From: Fructobacillus pseudoficulneus
GTDB taxonomy: Bacteria; Bacillota; Bacilli; Lactobacillales; Lactobacillaceae
Length of the DNA: 64,000 nucleotides
Reading direction: 5' to 3'
Assembly (NCBI RefSeq): GCF_900108455.1
Contig: NZ_FNWS01000002.1
Location: 62,001 to 126,000 of the forward strand
The position numbers were made by a program, and so were the translations under genes. Shown here piece after piece: positions 17,076 to 26,700 of this stretch (positions are counted from its first letter, which is position 1; every line of letters begins with the position of its first letter). A model generated the notes under the pieces. It made no database searches. It worked only from the letters and a program-made list of their open reading frames with translations, and was not told the origin of the DNA.

Positions 17076-17345
17076 TTACCAAGAAGCCTTACGAACACCA
17101 GGAATCTGGCCCTTGTGAGCTAATTGACGGAAGTTAAGACGTGACATACCAAATTCACGCATGTATCCGTGAGGGCGACCATCGATTTGGTCACGGTTGT
17201 GGACACGAACTGGTGATGAATCCTTTGGCAAAGCTGCCAAACCGATGTAATCACCTGCAGCCTTCAAAGCAGCACGCTTGTCAGCATACTTTGCTACCAA
17301 AGCTTCACGTTGCTTTGCCTTTGCAATCTTTGATTTCTTAGCCAT
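17076..17345 (-). CDS. rpsN: 30S ribosomal protein S14, zinc-free type
   Basis: An 89-residue S14 with the [34 protein letters not shown]-terminal pattern (shown here in part: SRLNFRQLA near residue 70). It lacks the CxxC zinc motifs of the short 61-residue S14, so it is the zinc-independent form. It is the second gene of a two-gene operon with zinc-free rpmG; the two overlap by one base (TAATG). Confidence 0.93.
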   Translation of the reverse strand: MAKKSKIAKAKQREALVAKYADKRAALKAAGDYIGLAALPKDSSPVRVHNRDQIDGRPHGYMREFGMSRLNFRQLAHKGQIPGVRKASW

Positions 17346-17494
17346 TACTTAATCTCCTTGAATGTTACCACTTTACGAAGTTTTGGTGAGTACTTCTTCA
17401 ACTCCAAACGATCAGGCGTATTACGACGGTTCTTTGACGTCAAGTAAATACGCTCTCCAGTTTCATCATTGCCTAATACGACATGAATACGCAT
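17345..17494 (-). CDS. rpmG: 50S ribosomal protein L33, zinc-free type
   Basis: A 49-residue protein: [20 protein letters not shown], then [15 protein letters not shown] and [14 protein letters not shown]. This is L33 by length, the T-KN-RN-P-RLELKKY-P core and basic content. The CxxC pairs seen in zinc-binding L33 are missing. GGAG lies before the ATG, and a strong promoter (17559-17587) drives it. The stop overlaps the rpsN start. In Bacillus and Streptococcus such zinc-free paralogues are often Zur-repressed; no Zur box could be confirmed here. Confidence 0.93.
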   Translation of the reverse strand: MRIHVVLGNDETGERIYLTSKNRRNTPDRLELKKYSPKLRKVVTFKEIK

Positions 17495-17558
17495 ATTCCC
17501 TGCTCCTCAGTGTTAGATTTTTTTATAAAAATTTATTTGCTTGTCAATACAAGTAAAT

Positions 17559-17587
17559 ATTATACATAGATTTCAAGCGGCTGTAAA
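17559..17587 (-). promoter_or_regulatory. Promoter of rpmG-rpsN
   Basis: TTTACA (17582-17587), a 17-base spacer and a perfect TATAAT (17559-17564) preceded by TG, on the minus strand. Confidence 0.75.
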
Positions 17588-17634
17588 GCCCAATTTTAAG
17601 ATTTTCTTAACGAAATCGACACAAAGTCAAGTTA

Positions 17635-18540
17635 TTAGAACTGACCCTGCAATGGTGGCACAACTTGCTTCTTTCGTGAAACCACACCTGGCAAGTCGAT
17701 TACATTGTTCGTCAACTTTTGACCAAAGGCAGCTTCGATGGCTTCAGGTGCATCACCGATGTAAAGTCCCTTTGAGTTTGAGTTCAAGATATCAGTAATC
17801 ACAAACAAGAAGTCTTCGTAACCAGCAGCCTTGATTGCTTCTTCCAAACCTGCTTGACGAGCCAAAACATCATCAATATCAACTGTGTTAACTTGGCCAA
17901 TCCGGAATTCATGTGAACCCATGGTAAAGGACTTCGCATCCCCTTCCAACAATTCTTCATCTGTCCGCGTTGACAAATCAGTTCCAGCCTTCAACATGGC
18001 CAAACCGTATGCTTCCAAGTCATCAATCCCAGCAATCTTAGCCAATTCTGGCAAAGCCTGACGGTCAACATCAGTTGTGGTTGGGCTCTTCAACAACAAA
18101 GTATCTGAAATCAAACCAGAAGCCAACATTCCAGCTACCTTAGCAGGAATCGTCAAGCCAGCTTGCTTGTATTCAAAGTACAAGATTGTTGAAACAGAAC
18201 CCCATGGCTTAGCCGTAATGTACAAAGGGGTGGCGTTTTCAAATGAAAACTTGTGGTGATCATAGATGCCGTAAACTTGAACATCTGCCAAGTTATCAAC
18301 TGATTGAGCAGCTTCGTTGTGGTCAACCAAGACAACTTCTTCTGTTTCGGCCTTGTCGATCACTGGTAAGGCTTCCAGGCCAAAGTGGTCCAATGCAAAT
18401 TGTGTTTCAGCATTTGGCTTTCCCTGAGCAACTGCCTGCGTTTCAAGGCCTTGTTGTGCCAACAAATCAGCAGCGCCCATTGCAGAAGCAACAGTATCTG
18501 TATCAGGGTTCTTGTGTCCAAAAACTTGAATTTTTGCCAT
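17635..18540 (-). CDS. ppaC: Manganese-dependent inorganic pyrophosphatase
   Basis: Family II pyrophosphatase, hydrolysing PPi from biosynthesis. From ATG 18540 it has 301 residues, close to the 305-310 of the family. DHH-fold motifs: GHKNPDTDTVASA (Mn ligands His and two Asp) near residue 6, VLVDHNE (near 74), the DHH-like YDHHKF near 97 and, in the C-terminal domain, the substrate-binding SRKKQV near 290. GAGGAG before the chosen ATG supports it over an in-frame earlier start at 18564. Confidence 0.95.
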   Translation of the reverse strand: MAKIQVFGHKNPDTDTVASAMGAADLLAQQGLETQAVAQGKPNAETQFALDHFGLEALPVIDKAETEEVVLVDHNEAAQSVDNLADVQVYGIYDHHKFSFENATPLYITAKPWGSVSTILYFEYKQAGLTIPAKVAGMLASGLISDTLLLKSPTTTDVDRQALPELAKIAGIDDLEAYGLAMLKAGTDLSTRTDEELLEGDAKSFTMGSHEFRIGQVNTVDIDDVLARQAGLEEAIKAAGYEDFLFVITDILNSNSKGLYIGDAPEAIEAAFGQKLTNNVIDLPGVVSRKKQVVPPLQGQF

Positions 18541-18614
18541 GTTTTTAACTCCTCTAGTCCGCATTTGTAGCGGTGTTCATTACATTGATTGTAACCCGAA
18601 TTGACTCATTTTGC

Positions 18615-21047
18615 CTAGTCATTTTCCTGCAAATTTAATGGGAAAATGGCGACTGCTTGGCCATCACTTTTAACGTCAATCAGGTTTTGTCCGTTGCTGG
18701 TTCGACTTGACACGCTGTGATCAGCCAATTGAATGTCAAAAGTCTTCAACCGGTCGGTTTCAATCCGCAGAGCTGCCTGGTCAGCACCAAGCGCCGTGGC
18801 GGCCGTAATGTGATATTCAACCGTCTTGCGGGGGCTAAGAACCTGCATCCCCTTGTTAGCACGGTGCCCAACAGAAATTTCATCAATGGCACTATACTTA
18901 AAGGTTCCCTGATTGGTGACCAAAGCCAGGTACTTATCCGTCGCAGCCAAGGCCAAAACGTTGACAACCTGGTCATCATCGCCCAACTTAATCGCCTTCA
19001 CCCCGGCCGTTCGAGCACCAACAACTGGCACGTCATCCAAGGCAAAGCGTAATGCCAAACCGGTCTTGGCCAGCACCATGACCTCGGTCTGATTCGTAAT
19101 TGGCTGAGCGGTCACTACCCGAGAATCAGCCGTCTTGAGCTTCATCACCACTGCGGACTTCTTCTTGTAAGACTTTGGTACGAGGTCTTTAATTTGGCTT
19201 TGCTTGATAAAGCCGTCGTTTGAGGCCAACAAGAAGTTCGCCTCACTATCAACATCATCGATAACAAAGGCTTCGATAATGCTTTCTTGACTATCCCAAT
19301 TTGATAGGGCCTGGGAGAAATGCTCACCCGGTTCCTTCCACTTGTACTCTTCCAATTCAAAGATTGGTCGATAAATCAAGTTCCCCAAGTTGGTAAAGAG
19401 CAAGAGATGCTGCGTTGTGTTGGCCGTTTGGTTCAAGATGATTGGGTCATCATCGGCCAAGCCATTGTCAGCAGCTGAGGCCTTGTATGACCGAAGCGAT
19501 GACCGCTTGGCATAACCATTCCTTGAGACCAAGATGCGCACATCTTCATCTGGTACCGTCACCGCCGTATCGATGACCAAAGACTCAATTTCGTCTTCGA
19601 TCACCGTCAACCGTGGCGTTGCATATTCCTTGGTAATTGCCTTTAACTCTGTCCGGATGACTTCATGTAAGGCTTCTTCTTCGTTCAAAATCTTTTGCAA
19701 AGCCGCAATTTTTTCGGCCAAAGCCTTGTGCTCGTCTTCCAACTGTGTCACATCGGTATTGGTCAAGCGGTACAACTGCAAGGCCACAATGGCTTCTGCC
19801 TGTTCCTTGGTAAAGTCATACTGGTCAACCAAATTTTCCGTGGCGTCCTTGCGGTTCTTTGACGCCCGGATTGTTGCCACCACTTCATCCAGGATGGACA
19901 ACATCCGAATTAGCCCTTCGACAATGTGCTGACGGGCCTGGGCCTTCTTCAAATCATAGGCCGACCGCTTCAAAACCACTTCCTTACGGAAATCGATAAA
20001 GGCCTGCAAACCATCCTTCAACGTTACCAAAACTGGGCGTTGATCGTGGATGGCCACCATATTGAAGTTATAAGAGATCTGCAAATCAGTCTTCTTGAAC
20101 AAATAAGTCAAAATGCCATCAGCAGAGGCATCGCGAGCCAATTCAATGACAATCGACATTCCTTCACGGTCCGATTCATCACGAACTTCCGTGATGCCGG
20201 CAACTTCCTTATTGACGCGGATGGCATCAATCTTAGCAACCAAGGTTGACTTAACCACCTCATAAGGTAGTTCTGTAATCTCAATTTTTTGCTTGCCACC
20301 CTTAAGGTCTGAGACTTCTGTCTTGGCCCGAACAACAACCCGGCCACGACCCGTTTCATAGGCCTGCTTAATCCCATCAATTCCCTGGATGATACCACCA
20401 GTTGGAAAATCTGGTCCCTTAACGTACTTCATCAACGCTGACAAAGAAGCATCGGGATGGTCAAGCAAGTAAACCAAGGCCTGGTTGATTTCTTTTAGGT
20501 TGTGCGGTGGAATATCCGTGGCATAACCAGCAGAGATCCCCGTGGCCCCGTTAACAAAGAGGTTGGGCACTCGTGATGGTAAGACTGTTGGTTCATAAGT
20601 CGTATCATCAAAGTTCAAAACCATTTCGACCGTGTCTTGGGCCAAATCCTTTAAGATTTCACCAGACAGCTTGGTCAACCGTGATTCCGTATACCGCATC
20701 GCGGCAGCTGGATCGTTATCGATTGAACCATTGTTCCCGTTCATATCGATTAATGGTTCGCGGACCTTCCAATCCTGCGACAAACGAACCATCGCCTCAT
20801 AAATTGAGGAATCCCCGTGGGGGTGGAAGTTACCCATGACGTTTCCGACTGACTTAGCCGACTTACGGTATGGATGGTCATAGGTGTTTGAATCCTGGTC
20901 CATGGCGTACAAAATCCGCCGTTGGACCGGCTTCAAGCCATCGCGAATATCTGGAAGAGCTCGTTCTTGGATGATATATTTCGAATATCGACCAAAACGC
21001 TCCCCCATCACAGCTTCCAGTGAAAGCTCTGTAATGCGGTCTGCCAT
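18615..21047 (-). CDS. parC: DNA topoisomerase IV subunit A
   Basis: Breaks and rejoins DNA to decatenate chromosomes, with ParE. From ATG 21047 it has 810 residues. The winged-helix tower begins RFGRYSKYIIQERALPDIRDGLKPVQRRILYAM; the quinolone region HPHGDSSIYEAMVRLSQDWK is near residue 80, and the active-site Tyr lies in AAMRYTESRL near residue 120. The C-terminal beta-pinwheel (about 490-810) lacks the GyrA box, which fits ParC rather than GyrA. At QRDR positions it has Ser (GDSS) and a Glu, the usual unmutated residues. It follows parE by 21 bases. Confidence 0.95.
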   Translation of the reverse strand: MADRITELSLEAVMGERFGRYSKYIIQERALPDIRDGLKPVQRRILYAMDQDSNTYDHPYRKSAKSVGNVMGNFHPHGDSSIYEAMVRLSQDWKVREPLIDMNGNNGSIDNDPAAAMRYTESRLTKLSGEILKDLAQDTVEMVLNFDDTTYEPTVLPSRVPNLFVNGATGISAGYATDIPPHNLKEINQALVYLLDHPDASLSALMKYVKGPDFPTGGIIQGIDGIKQAYETGRGRVVVRAKTEVSDLKGGKQKIEITELPYEVVKSTLVAKIDAIRVNKEVAGITEVRDESDREGMSIVIELARDASADGILTYLFKKTDLQISYNFNMVAIHDQRPVLVTLKDGLQAFIDFRKEVVLKRSAYDLKKAQARQHIVEGLIRMLSILDEVVATIRASKNRKDATENLVDQYDFTKEQAEAIVALQLYRLTNTDVTQLEDEHKALAEKIAALQKILNEEEALHEVIRTELKAITKEYATPRLTVIEDEIESLVIDTAVTVPDEDVRILVSRNGYAKRSSLRSYKASAADNGLADDDPIILNQTANTTQHLLLFTNLGNLIYRPIFELEEYKWKEPGEHFSQALSNWDSQESIIEAFVIDDVDSEANFLLASNDGFIKQSQIKDLVPKSYKKKSAVVMKLKTADSRVVTAQPITNQTEVMVLAKTGLALRFALDDVPVVGARTAGVKAIKLGDDDQVVNVLALAATDKYLALVTNQGTFKYSAIDEISVGHRANKGMQVLSPRKTVEYHITAATALGADQAALRIETDRLKTFDIQLADHSVSSRTSNGQNLIDVKSDGQAVAIFPLNLQEND

Positions 21048-21068
21048 AACGACAATCCCCAACCTTTC

Positions 21069-23201
21069 CTAATAATTTTTTTTGAACAAATCCAAATTTT
21101 CAAAGTGGTCAGCGGCTGATTCATCATCAGCGGCACCATTTGTCGATTGTTTCTTTTTTGAACTAGCAGCCTGCTTTTCGTCGGCCCCATCGGCATCATC
21201 TGCTGGTTGTTGACCAGCCATCGCCTGTTCAAAGACTTGAGCGTTGGCTTCATCACCACCGGCAACATTGTCCAAGATTGACCCATCTTCTTCTAGGGTA
21301 AATTGAACGTTGCTTTCAATCCATTGGCGACGTGGGTCAACTTTATCACCCATCAAAGTAGTCACGCGCTTTTCAGCCAAAACGGCATCATCAATCTTAA
21401 CGCGAATCAATGTCCGTGCCTCTGGATCCATCGTTGTTTCCCAAAGCAAAGGAGCATTCATTTCACCTAACCCCTTGAATCGCGTTAATTCATACTTAGT
21501 CTTTGACTTTGATGTTACTTGTGCCAATTCATCGTTGGTCCAAGCAAAATCATCATCTTTTTTACCACGGTACTTAACCCGGTAGAGTGGTGGCAAAGCA
21601 ATGTAAACTCGGCCATCCTCAATCAAGGGGCGCATGTACTTATAGAAGAAAGTCAAAAGTAAGGTTTGAATGTGAGCTCCATCATCATCGGCATCGGTCA
21701 TGATAATGATTTTATCAAATGCGGCATTCTTCAAATTAAAGTCAGGACCAACACCAGCACCGATGGCATAAATCAGTGTTGATAATTCCTCATTTTTCAA
21801 AATGTCAGCCAGCTTGGCCTTCTGTGTATTCAAGACCTTCCCACGCAAAGGCAAGATGGCCTGGAACTTACGGTCACGACCTTGCTTAGCCGAACCGCCG
21901 GCCGAATCACCCTCGACCAAAAACAATTCGTTTTTATCGGCATTCTTTGATTGTGCTGGCGCCAACTTACCAGAAAGCAAGCGATCGCGCTTTCCCTTTG
22001 ACTTACCAGTCCGGGATTCCTCACGGGCCTTACGGGCTGCCTCTCTGGCTTCCCGAGCGCGCAACGCCTTGCGGACAATCTTTTGACCAAAGTCCCCATT
22101 TTCAAGCAAGAACCGTGACAGCGTTTCATTCACCACGCCATCAACGGCAGCTCTGGCTTCGGTCGTTCCTAACTTGTCCTTAGTCTGCCCTTCAAACTGA
22201 AGCAGTTTTTCTGGCACACGCAAAGAAATCACGGCCGACAAACCTTCACGGACGTCTGACCCTTCCAAGTTTTTATCTTTTTCCTTTAACAAGTTGACCC
22301 GACGGGCATATTCGTTAAAGGCCTTCGTCCAAGCAGAGCGGAAGCCCATTTCATGGGTTCCACCATCCTGTGTCCGAACGTTGTTAACAAAGGACAACAG
22401 CGTTTCAGAATAACCATCGTTATATTGAGCCGCCACATCAACCAAGATACCGTCTTGCGTTCCTTCAAAGGTCATTACTGGACCGAGGGCTTCCTTCTCT
22501 TCGTTTAAGAAGCCAACAAATGATTGCAGACCATGTTCGTAGTGGTAAACCTCTTCATGAACTGGGTCAACTCGTTTGTCAGTCAAAGTGAACTTAACCC
22601 CAGACATCAAGAAGGCTGCTTCACGCAAGCGTTCTGCTAGGGTATCAAACTTAAAGACCGTCGTTGAAAAGATGCTTGCATCCGGCTTAAAGGTCACCGT
22701 TGTACCGGTACTGTCTTTGGTAGCGCCCAAATCAATCAACGTCCCGACTGGCTTTCCACCATTTTCAAAAGTCTCTTCAAAACGGTGACCATCGCGAACA
22801 ATCGTCACCTTCAAGTTTTCAGATAGGGCATTGACCACGGAAGAACCAACCCCGTGCAAACCTCCAGAAGTAGCATAGCCTCCCTGGCCAAACTTTCCAC
22901 CGGCGTGCAGAACAGTCAAGATAACTTCTGGCGTTGGTTTTCCAGATGAGTGCATTCCCACTGGCATCCCCCGCCCAAAATCTTGAACAGTAATGGCATT
23001 ATTTTCTTCAATTGTGACCCGAATATCGTTTCCAAAGCCACCCAATGCTTCATCGACAGCGTTGTCAACAATTTCATAGACCAAGTGGTGGAGTCCTCGT
23101 CCATCCGTCGAACCAATGTACATTCCAGGTCGCTTGCGGACGGCTTCTAGCCCTTCGAGGATTTTAATTGAATCTGAGTCGTAGTGTGTTTGCTTTGCCA
23201 C
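21069..23201 (-). CDS. parE: DNA topoisomerase IV subunit B
   Basis: ATPase subunit of topoisomerase IV. The 710-residue protein has the GHKL ATP site (EIVDNAVDEA near residue 43, GRGMPVG near 77, GLHGVGSSVVNALS near 112), the transducer domain (QTKDKLGT near 335) and the TOPRIM domain (FLVEGDSAGGSAKQGRDR near 415-435, IIMTDADDDGAHI near 490). The extra C-terminal tail after about 640 is low complexity and acidic. Start is GTG with AAGGA upstream. Co-transcribed with parC and divergent from plsY, the common parEC/plsY layout of Gram-positives. Confidence 0.95.
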   Translation of the reverse strand: MAKQTHYDSDSIKILEGLEAVRKRPGMYIGSTDGRGLHHLVYEIVDNAVDEALGGFGNDIRVTIEENNAITVQDFGRGMPVGMHSSGKPTPEVILTVLHAGGKFGQGGYATSGGLHGVGSSVVNALSENLKVTIVRDGHRFEETFENGGKPVGTLIDLGATKDSTGTTVTFKPDASIFSTTVFKFDTLAERLREAAFLMSGVKFTLTDKRVDPVHEEVYHYEHGLQSFVGFLNEEKEALGPVMTFEGTQDGILVDVAAQYNDGYSETLLSFVNNVRTQDGGTHEMGFRSAWTKAFNEYARRVNLLKEKDKNLEGSDVREGLSAVISLRVPEKLLQFEGQTKDKLGTTEARAAVDGVVNETLSRFLLENGDFGQKIVRKALRAREAREAARKAREESRTGKSKGKRDRLLSGKLAPAQSKNADKNELFLVEGDSAGGSAKQGRDRKFQAILPLRGKVLNTQKAKLADILKNEELSTLIYAIGAGVGPDFNLKNAAFDKIIIMTDADDDGAHIQTLLLTFFYKYMRPLIEDGRVYIALPPLYRVKYRGKKDDDFAWTNDELAQVTSKSKTKYELTRFKGLGEMNAPLLWETTMDPEARTLIRVKIDDAVLAEKRVTTLMGDKVDPRRQWIESNVQFTLEEDGSILDNVAGGDEANAQVFEQAMAGQQPADDADGADEKQAASSKKKQSTNGAADDESAADHFENLDLFKKNY

Positions 23202-23404
23202 GGTCTTCTTCCTTAATCGTCATTTCATCTAAACATCAACCAACTATCTCCTCGGTTCATGTTAGACAATCAATAATTATCATAGATTAAAATTTTCAAA
23301 CTGACAATAGGAAAAATGAAACTTTGCCAGACCAGCAAAAATAATATCGGGCACATTTTCAGTCATGGTAGTAAGATTAACCTAGTCAAAATAAAATCCT
23401 ATGG

Positions 23405-23410
23405 TAGAAT
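23405..23410 (+). promoter_or_regulatory. Candidate -10 of plsY
   Basis: TAGAAT preceded by TG plus one base (extended -10), with TAGTCA 16 bases upstream as a weak -35. The 250-base gap between parE and plsY holds this divergent control region and nothing else I can recognise. Confidence 0.4.
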
Positions 23411-23453
23411 AAATATTGCTGTTTCTTGTTTACTTAAAGGAGTTTAAATTCTC

Positions 23454-24071
23454 ATGATCAAAATCATTTTCATCTTGGTCTTGGCCTACCTCTTAGGGTC
23501 ATTGATGCCAGGATATTGGTTAGGAAAACTTTTCTACCATAAAGACATCCGGACTGAAGGTTCCGGTAACATTGGTACCACCAACGCCTTTCGAATTCTT
23601 GGACCAGTTCCTGGTACCATCGTCTTATTCATGGATATCTTCAAGGGAGCCTTGGCCGCTCTCTTACCAACTATCTTTGGTTGGGAACACGTGAACGTCA
23701 TGCTCGTTGGTTTAGCCGCTATCCTCGGTCACACCTTCTCAATTTGGATTGGCTTCAAGGGTGGTAAGGCCGTGGCAACCTCAGCCGGTGTTCTTTCGGT
23801 TTACAACACGCCACTCTTCTTAATGGTCTGTGCCGTTTTCATCACCTGCTTAATTCTCTTTTCAATGGTTTCGGTTGCCTCAATGGTTGGCTTTAGTTTT
23901 GCGACCGTGATGTCCGTCTTCTATTACCAAGACATCATCTTATCAATCGTTGCCATTGTTTTGACGGTTTTTGTCTTTTACCGCCACCGCAACAATATCG
24001 GTCGAATCTTTGCTGGAACCGAGTCCACGATTCCCTTTGGACTGGTTTACTGGTTTGGTCGTAAAAATTAA
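23454..24071 (+). CDS. plsY: Glycerol-3-phosphate acyltransferase PlsY
   Basis: Uses acyl-phosphate to acylate glycerol-3-phosphate, the first step of phospholipid synthesis, in the membrane. The 205-residue protein has multiple hydrophobic segments and the three conserved loops: [14 protein letters not shown] near residues 37-50, [14 protein letters not shown] near 99-112 and the [13 protein letters not shown] motif near 180-192. AAAGGAG lies before the ATG. Confidence 0.95.
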   Translation: MIKIIFILVLAYLLGSLMPGYWLGKLFYHKDIRTEGSGNIGTTNAFRILGPVPGTIVLFMDIFKGALAALLPTIFGWEHVNVMLVGLAAILGHTFSIWIGFKGGKAVATSAGVLSVYNTPLFLMVCAVFITCLILFSMVSVASMVGFSFATVMSVFYYQDIILSIVAIVLTVFVFYRHRNNIGRIFAGTESTIPFGLVYWFGRKN

Positions 24072-24085
24072 TTGATAACAAAATA

Positions 24086-24124
24086 AAAAGCGAGCAGCTG
24101 TCTGAGACAGTTGTTCGCTTTTTT
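24086..24124 (+). terminator. Terminator after plsY
   Basis: Long stem AAAAGCGA..TCGCTTTT with a GAC/CTG-rich inner stem and ending T tract; serves plsY and probably also the converging rel gene. Confidence 0.8.
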
Positions 24125-24157
24125 GCTGTTGTTTGAAAGATTTTCAGTCGCTACCAA

Positions 24158-26404
24158 TTAGTGAATCGTTCGCTTAACATCATAAACCGACCGGTCAGAT
24201 GATAAGGAATCGATGATGCCATTTAACTGGGCCACATTTGATACACCAATCGAAGCCTGAACCTGCACCATGCCGCCCTTCGTTACGTGACCATTAATGC
24301 CCTTAATGAAACGAGTCCGGGCATTTAACGACCGTAGAATGGCATTTAAGATACCAGGTTCGTTTTCCGCATGAATGGTTAAATCGGCGGTGTAGTCGGG
24401 GCGCTGACCGTTTTCATCGGCCCAAACGACGTCAACTAGGCGACGGCCGTTTTGCTGAGCCGCATGAATGTTTGGGCAATCAAAGCGGTGAACGGCAATT
24501 CCACGTCCCTGTGAAATATAGCCCGTCACCGGATCACCTGGTACAGGCGTGCAGCAGCCAGAGAGGCGGACAAGTAAGTTATCCACACCGGCAATGACCA
24601 CGTCCGACTGCTTATCACGGTCACGTGCCTTTTGCTTTGGCACCTGTGGCTCTTTTTTAATCGCCTGACCATTTTCGAGCATGCTCTTTTGCAGCTCTTC
24701 AGCTTGCGCAGCTTCTTGCTGTTCACGAACATGGCGGGTTAATTCCTTAGCAACGCCCAAGCGAGAAATGTCACCATAACCAACGGCGGCCAACAAATCC
24801 TCTCGTGTCCCAGCCTGCATTGCTTCTGCCACCGCGGTAATTTGGTCGTCGGTTAAGAAATCGGCCGGGTTAAAGTGGGCATCAATCAAGGCCTGCGAGA
24901 TGGCATCCAAACCATTTTGAATATTGTCCTCGCGGTCCTGGGTTTTCAAGAAATGCTTAATCTTATGCCGGGCTTTTCGCGTTGAAACGAGGTCTAACCA
25001 GTCCCGTGAAGGAGTGGCGTTTGAACTCGTTAGGATTTCCATAATGTCGCCGTTTTGGATCTTATAATCGAGCGGCACAATCCGACCGTTCGCCTTCGCC
25101 CCAGTCGTTTTAATGCCGACGTTTGAGTGAATGGCAAAGGCCATATCAAGTGGACCAGCCCCCTTTGGCAACTCATAGACGTCGCCAGCGGGTGAAAAAG
25201 CATAGACCCGGTCGACAAAGAGGTCGGCCTGGACGGAATCCATAAAGTCTTGGGCATCTGTTGCGGATTCCTGCAGTTCCAAAATTCCTTGAATCACGTT
25301 TAGAGCGCGTTCGTTTTGGTCTTCTACATCCGCGGACTGGTTCGATGTGCCGTGATGTTGCTTATAGGCCCAGTGGGCCGCAACCCCGTATTCCGCCACT
25401 TGGTGCATCGCGTGGGTCCGAATTTGCACTTCTAAAGGTCGACCAGAAGGGCCAATCACCGTCGTGTGCAGTGACTGATAGCCGTTTGGCTTTGGCAAAG
25501 CAATATAGTCCTTAAAGCGGCCTGGAATTGGCGTCCAGTGGGCGTGAATGGCCCCCAAAACGGCATAGGTATCCGGAATTGAATTGGTCAAAACTCGGAT
25601 AGCCGACAAGTCATAAATTTCGCCAAACGACTTATGCTTGTCAACTAATTTGCGATAAATTGAATAGATGTGCTTAGGACGACCGTAAACAACGACGTTT
25701 TCCAATCCTAATTCATGGATGCTATCCTCAATCTTATCGACAGCGACCTGGATTGACTTGATGCGCTCGTCACGCTTCATGTCCATTAGGCCGGCAATCT
25801 TGTGATAGGCATCAGGTTCCAACACGGCCAAAGAGAGGTCTTCTAGTTCCCATTTGATGGCAGAAATTCCCAGCCGGTCGGCTAGTGGCGCGTAGATGGA
25901 CAAAGTTTCATGGGCAATCCGCCGCTGCTTTTCAGGACGTAAAGCATCCAATGTGCGCATATTATGCAGACGATCGGCCAATTTGACAATAATCACGCGG
26001 ATATCTTTGGCCATCGCCAAAAGCAACTTGCGGTGATTTTCGGCTAGTTGCACCTTGGAATCTTGGTACTTAATTTTGGAAATCTTCGTCACGCCATCGA
26101 CAATCCGGGCGACGACCGGGTCAAAGTGTTCCGTGACGTCTTCCAAACTAACCGGTGTGTCTTCCACGATGTCGTGCAGAAAACCAGCAACGATAGTTGG
26201 TCCATCCATCTTTAGTTCGGCTAAAATCCCAGCCACTTGAATTGGATGAATAATGTAGGGTTCACCCGAATGGCGGCGCTGCTTAGCATGCAAATTCTTT
26301 GCCCAATCATAGGCAGCTTGCACCTGAACTACTTGGTCATCCGGCAAATAACCCTTGACCATGTCTAACACTTGATTGGCTGTATATTCGTGATACTTAG
26401 GCAT
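24158..26404 (-). CDS. rel: Bifunctional (p)ppGpp synthetase/hydrolase Rel
   Basis: Long RSH enzyme of the stringent response. The 748-residue protein has an N-terminal HD hydrolase domain (residues 40-200, with HSGEPYIIHPIQVA, FLHDIVEDT and KLADRLHNMRTL), the synthetase domain (about 240-370, with GRPKHIYSIYRK and EVQIRT-HAMHQVAEYGVAAHW), a TGS domain (about 395-460) and a C-terminal ACT domain. HD and EDT are intact, so it should both make and degrade (p)ppGpp. Start is ATG with AAAGGAAGG upstream. The 100-base leader has a 6-bp hairpin followed by a T-rich run. Confidence 0.95.
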   Translation of the reverse strand: MPKYHEYTANQVLDMVKGYLPDDQVVQVQAAYDWAKNLHAKQRRHSGEPYIIHPIQVAGILAELKMDGPTIVAGFLHDIVEDTPVSLEDVTEHFDPVVARIVDGVTKISKIKYQDSKVQLAENHRKLLLAMAKDIRVIIVKLADRLHNMRTLDALRPEKQRRIAHETLSIYAPLADRLGISAIKWELEDLSLAVLEPDAYHKIAGLMDMKRDERIKSIQVAVDKIEDSIHELGLENVVVYGRPKHIYSIYRKLVDKHKSFGEIYDLSAIRVLTNSIPDTYAVLGAIHAHWTPIPGRFKDYIALPKPNGYQSLHTTVIGPSGRPLEVQIRTHAMHQVAEYGVAAHWAYKQHHGTSNQSADVEDQNERALNVIQGILELQESATDAQDFMDSVQADLFVDRVYAFSPAGDVYELPKGAGPLDMAFAIHSNVGIKTTGAKANGRIVPLDYKIQNGDIMEILTSSNATPSRDWLDLVSTRKARHKIKHFLKTQDREDNIQNGLDAISQALIDAHFNPADFLTDDQITAVAEAMQAGTREDLLAAVGYGDISRLGVAKELTRHVREQQEAAQAEELQKSMLENGQAIKKEPQVPKQKARDRDKQSDVVIAGVDNLLVRLSGCCTPVPGDPVTGYISQGRGIAVHRFDCPNIHAAQQNGRRLVDVVWADENGQRPDYTADLTIHAENEPGILNAILRSLNARTRFIKGINGHVTKGGMVQVQASIGVSNVAQLNGIIDSLSSDRSVYDVKRTIH

Positions 26405-26425
26405 CGCACCAACCTTCCTTTAATC

Positions 26426-26451
26426 AAAAATAGCCTAGCAGCAGCCTAGGC
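26426..26451 (-). other. Hairpin with T-rich tail in the rel leader
   Basis: GCCTAG (26433-26438), 7-base loop, CTAGGC (26446-26451), then TATTTTTG on the minus strand. It could be a weak attenuator or just a leader stem 22 bases before the start codon. Confidence 0.35.
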
Positions 26452-26509
26452 GTAAGAAAACAGTCACCCAGCTTGGCAACGCATTATGAAACGAATTTAG
26501 GTACTTTCT

Positions 26510-26538
26510 ATTATAGTGTAGTTTAACATTCTGAACAA
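26510..26538 (-). promoter_or_regulatory. Promoter of rel
   Basis: TTGTTC (26533-26538), 17-base spacer and perfect TATAAT (26510-26515) on the minus strand, about 100 bases before the start codon. The roughly 300-base gap to the MFS gene holds this, and no other gene is visible. Confidence 0.65.
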
Positions 26539-26700
26539 GTTTTTTGCCTCCAGAACGGCATTTTCAGCAATATCAATACTATTTTTCACAAATATGTCTT
26601 TGTACATCAAAATGATATATTGCTTTCGTGCATATTCTAAAAAAAAGTAGTAAACTATCTCTTTAGCATATTAAAATTCTCTCATTTCAGGAGGCACTAA

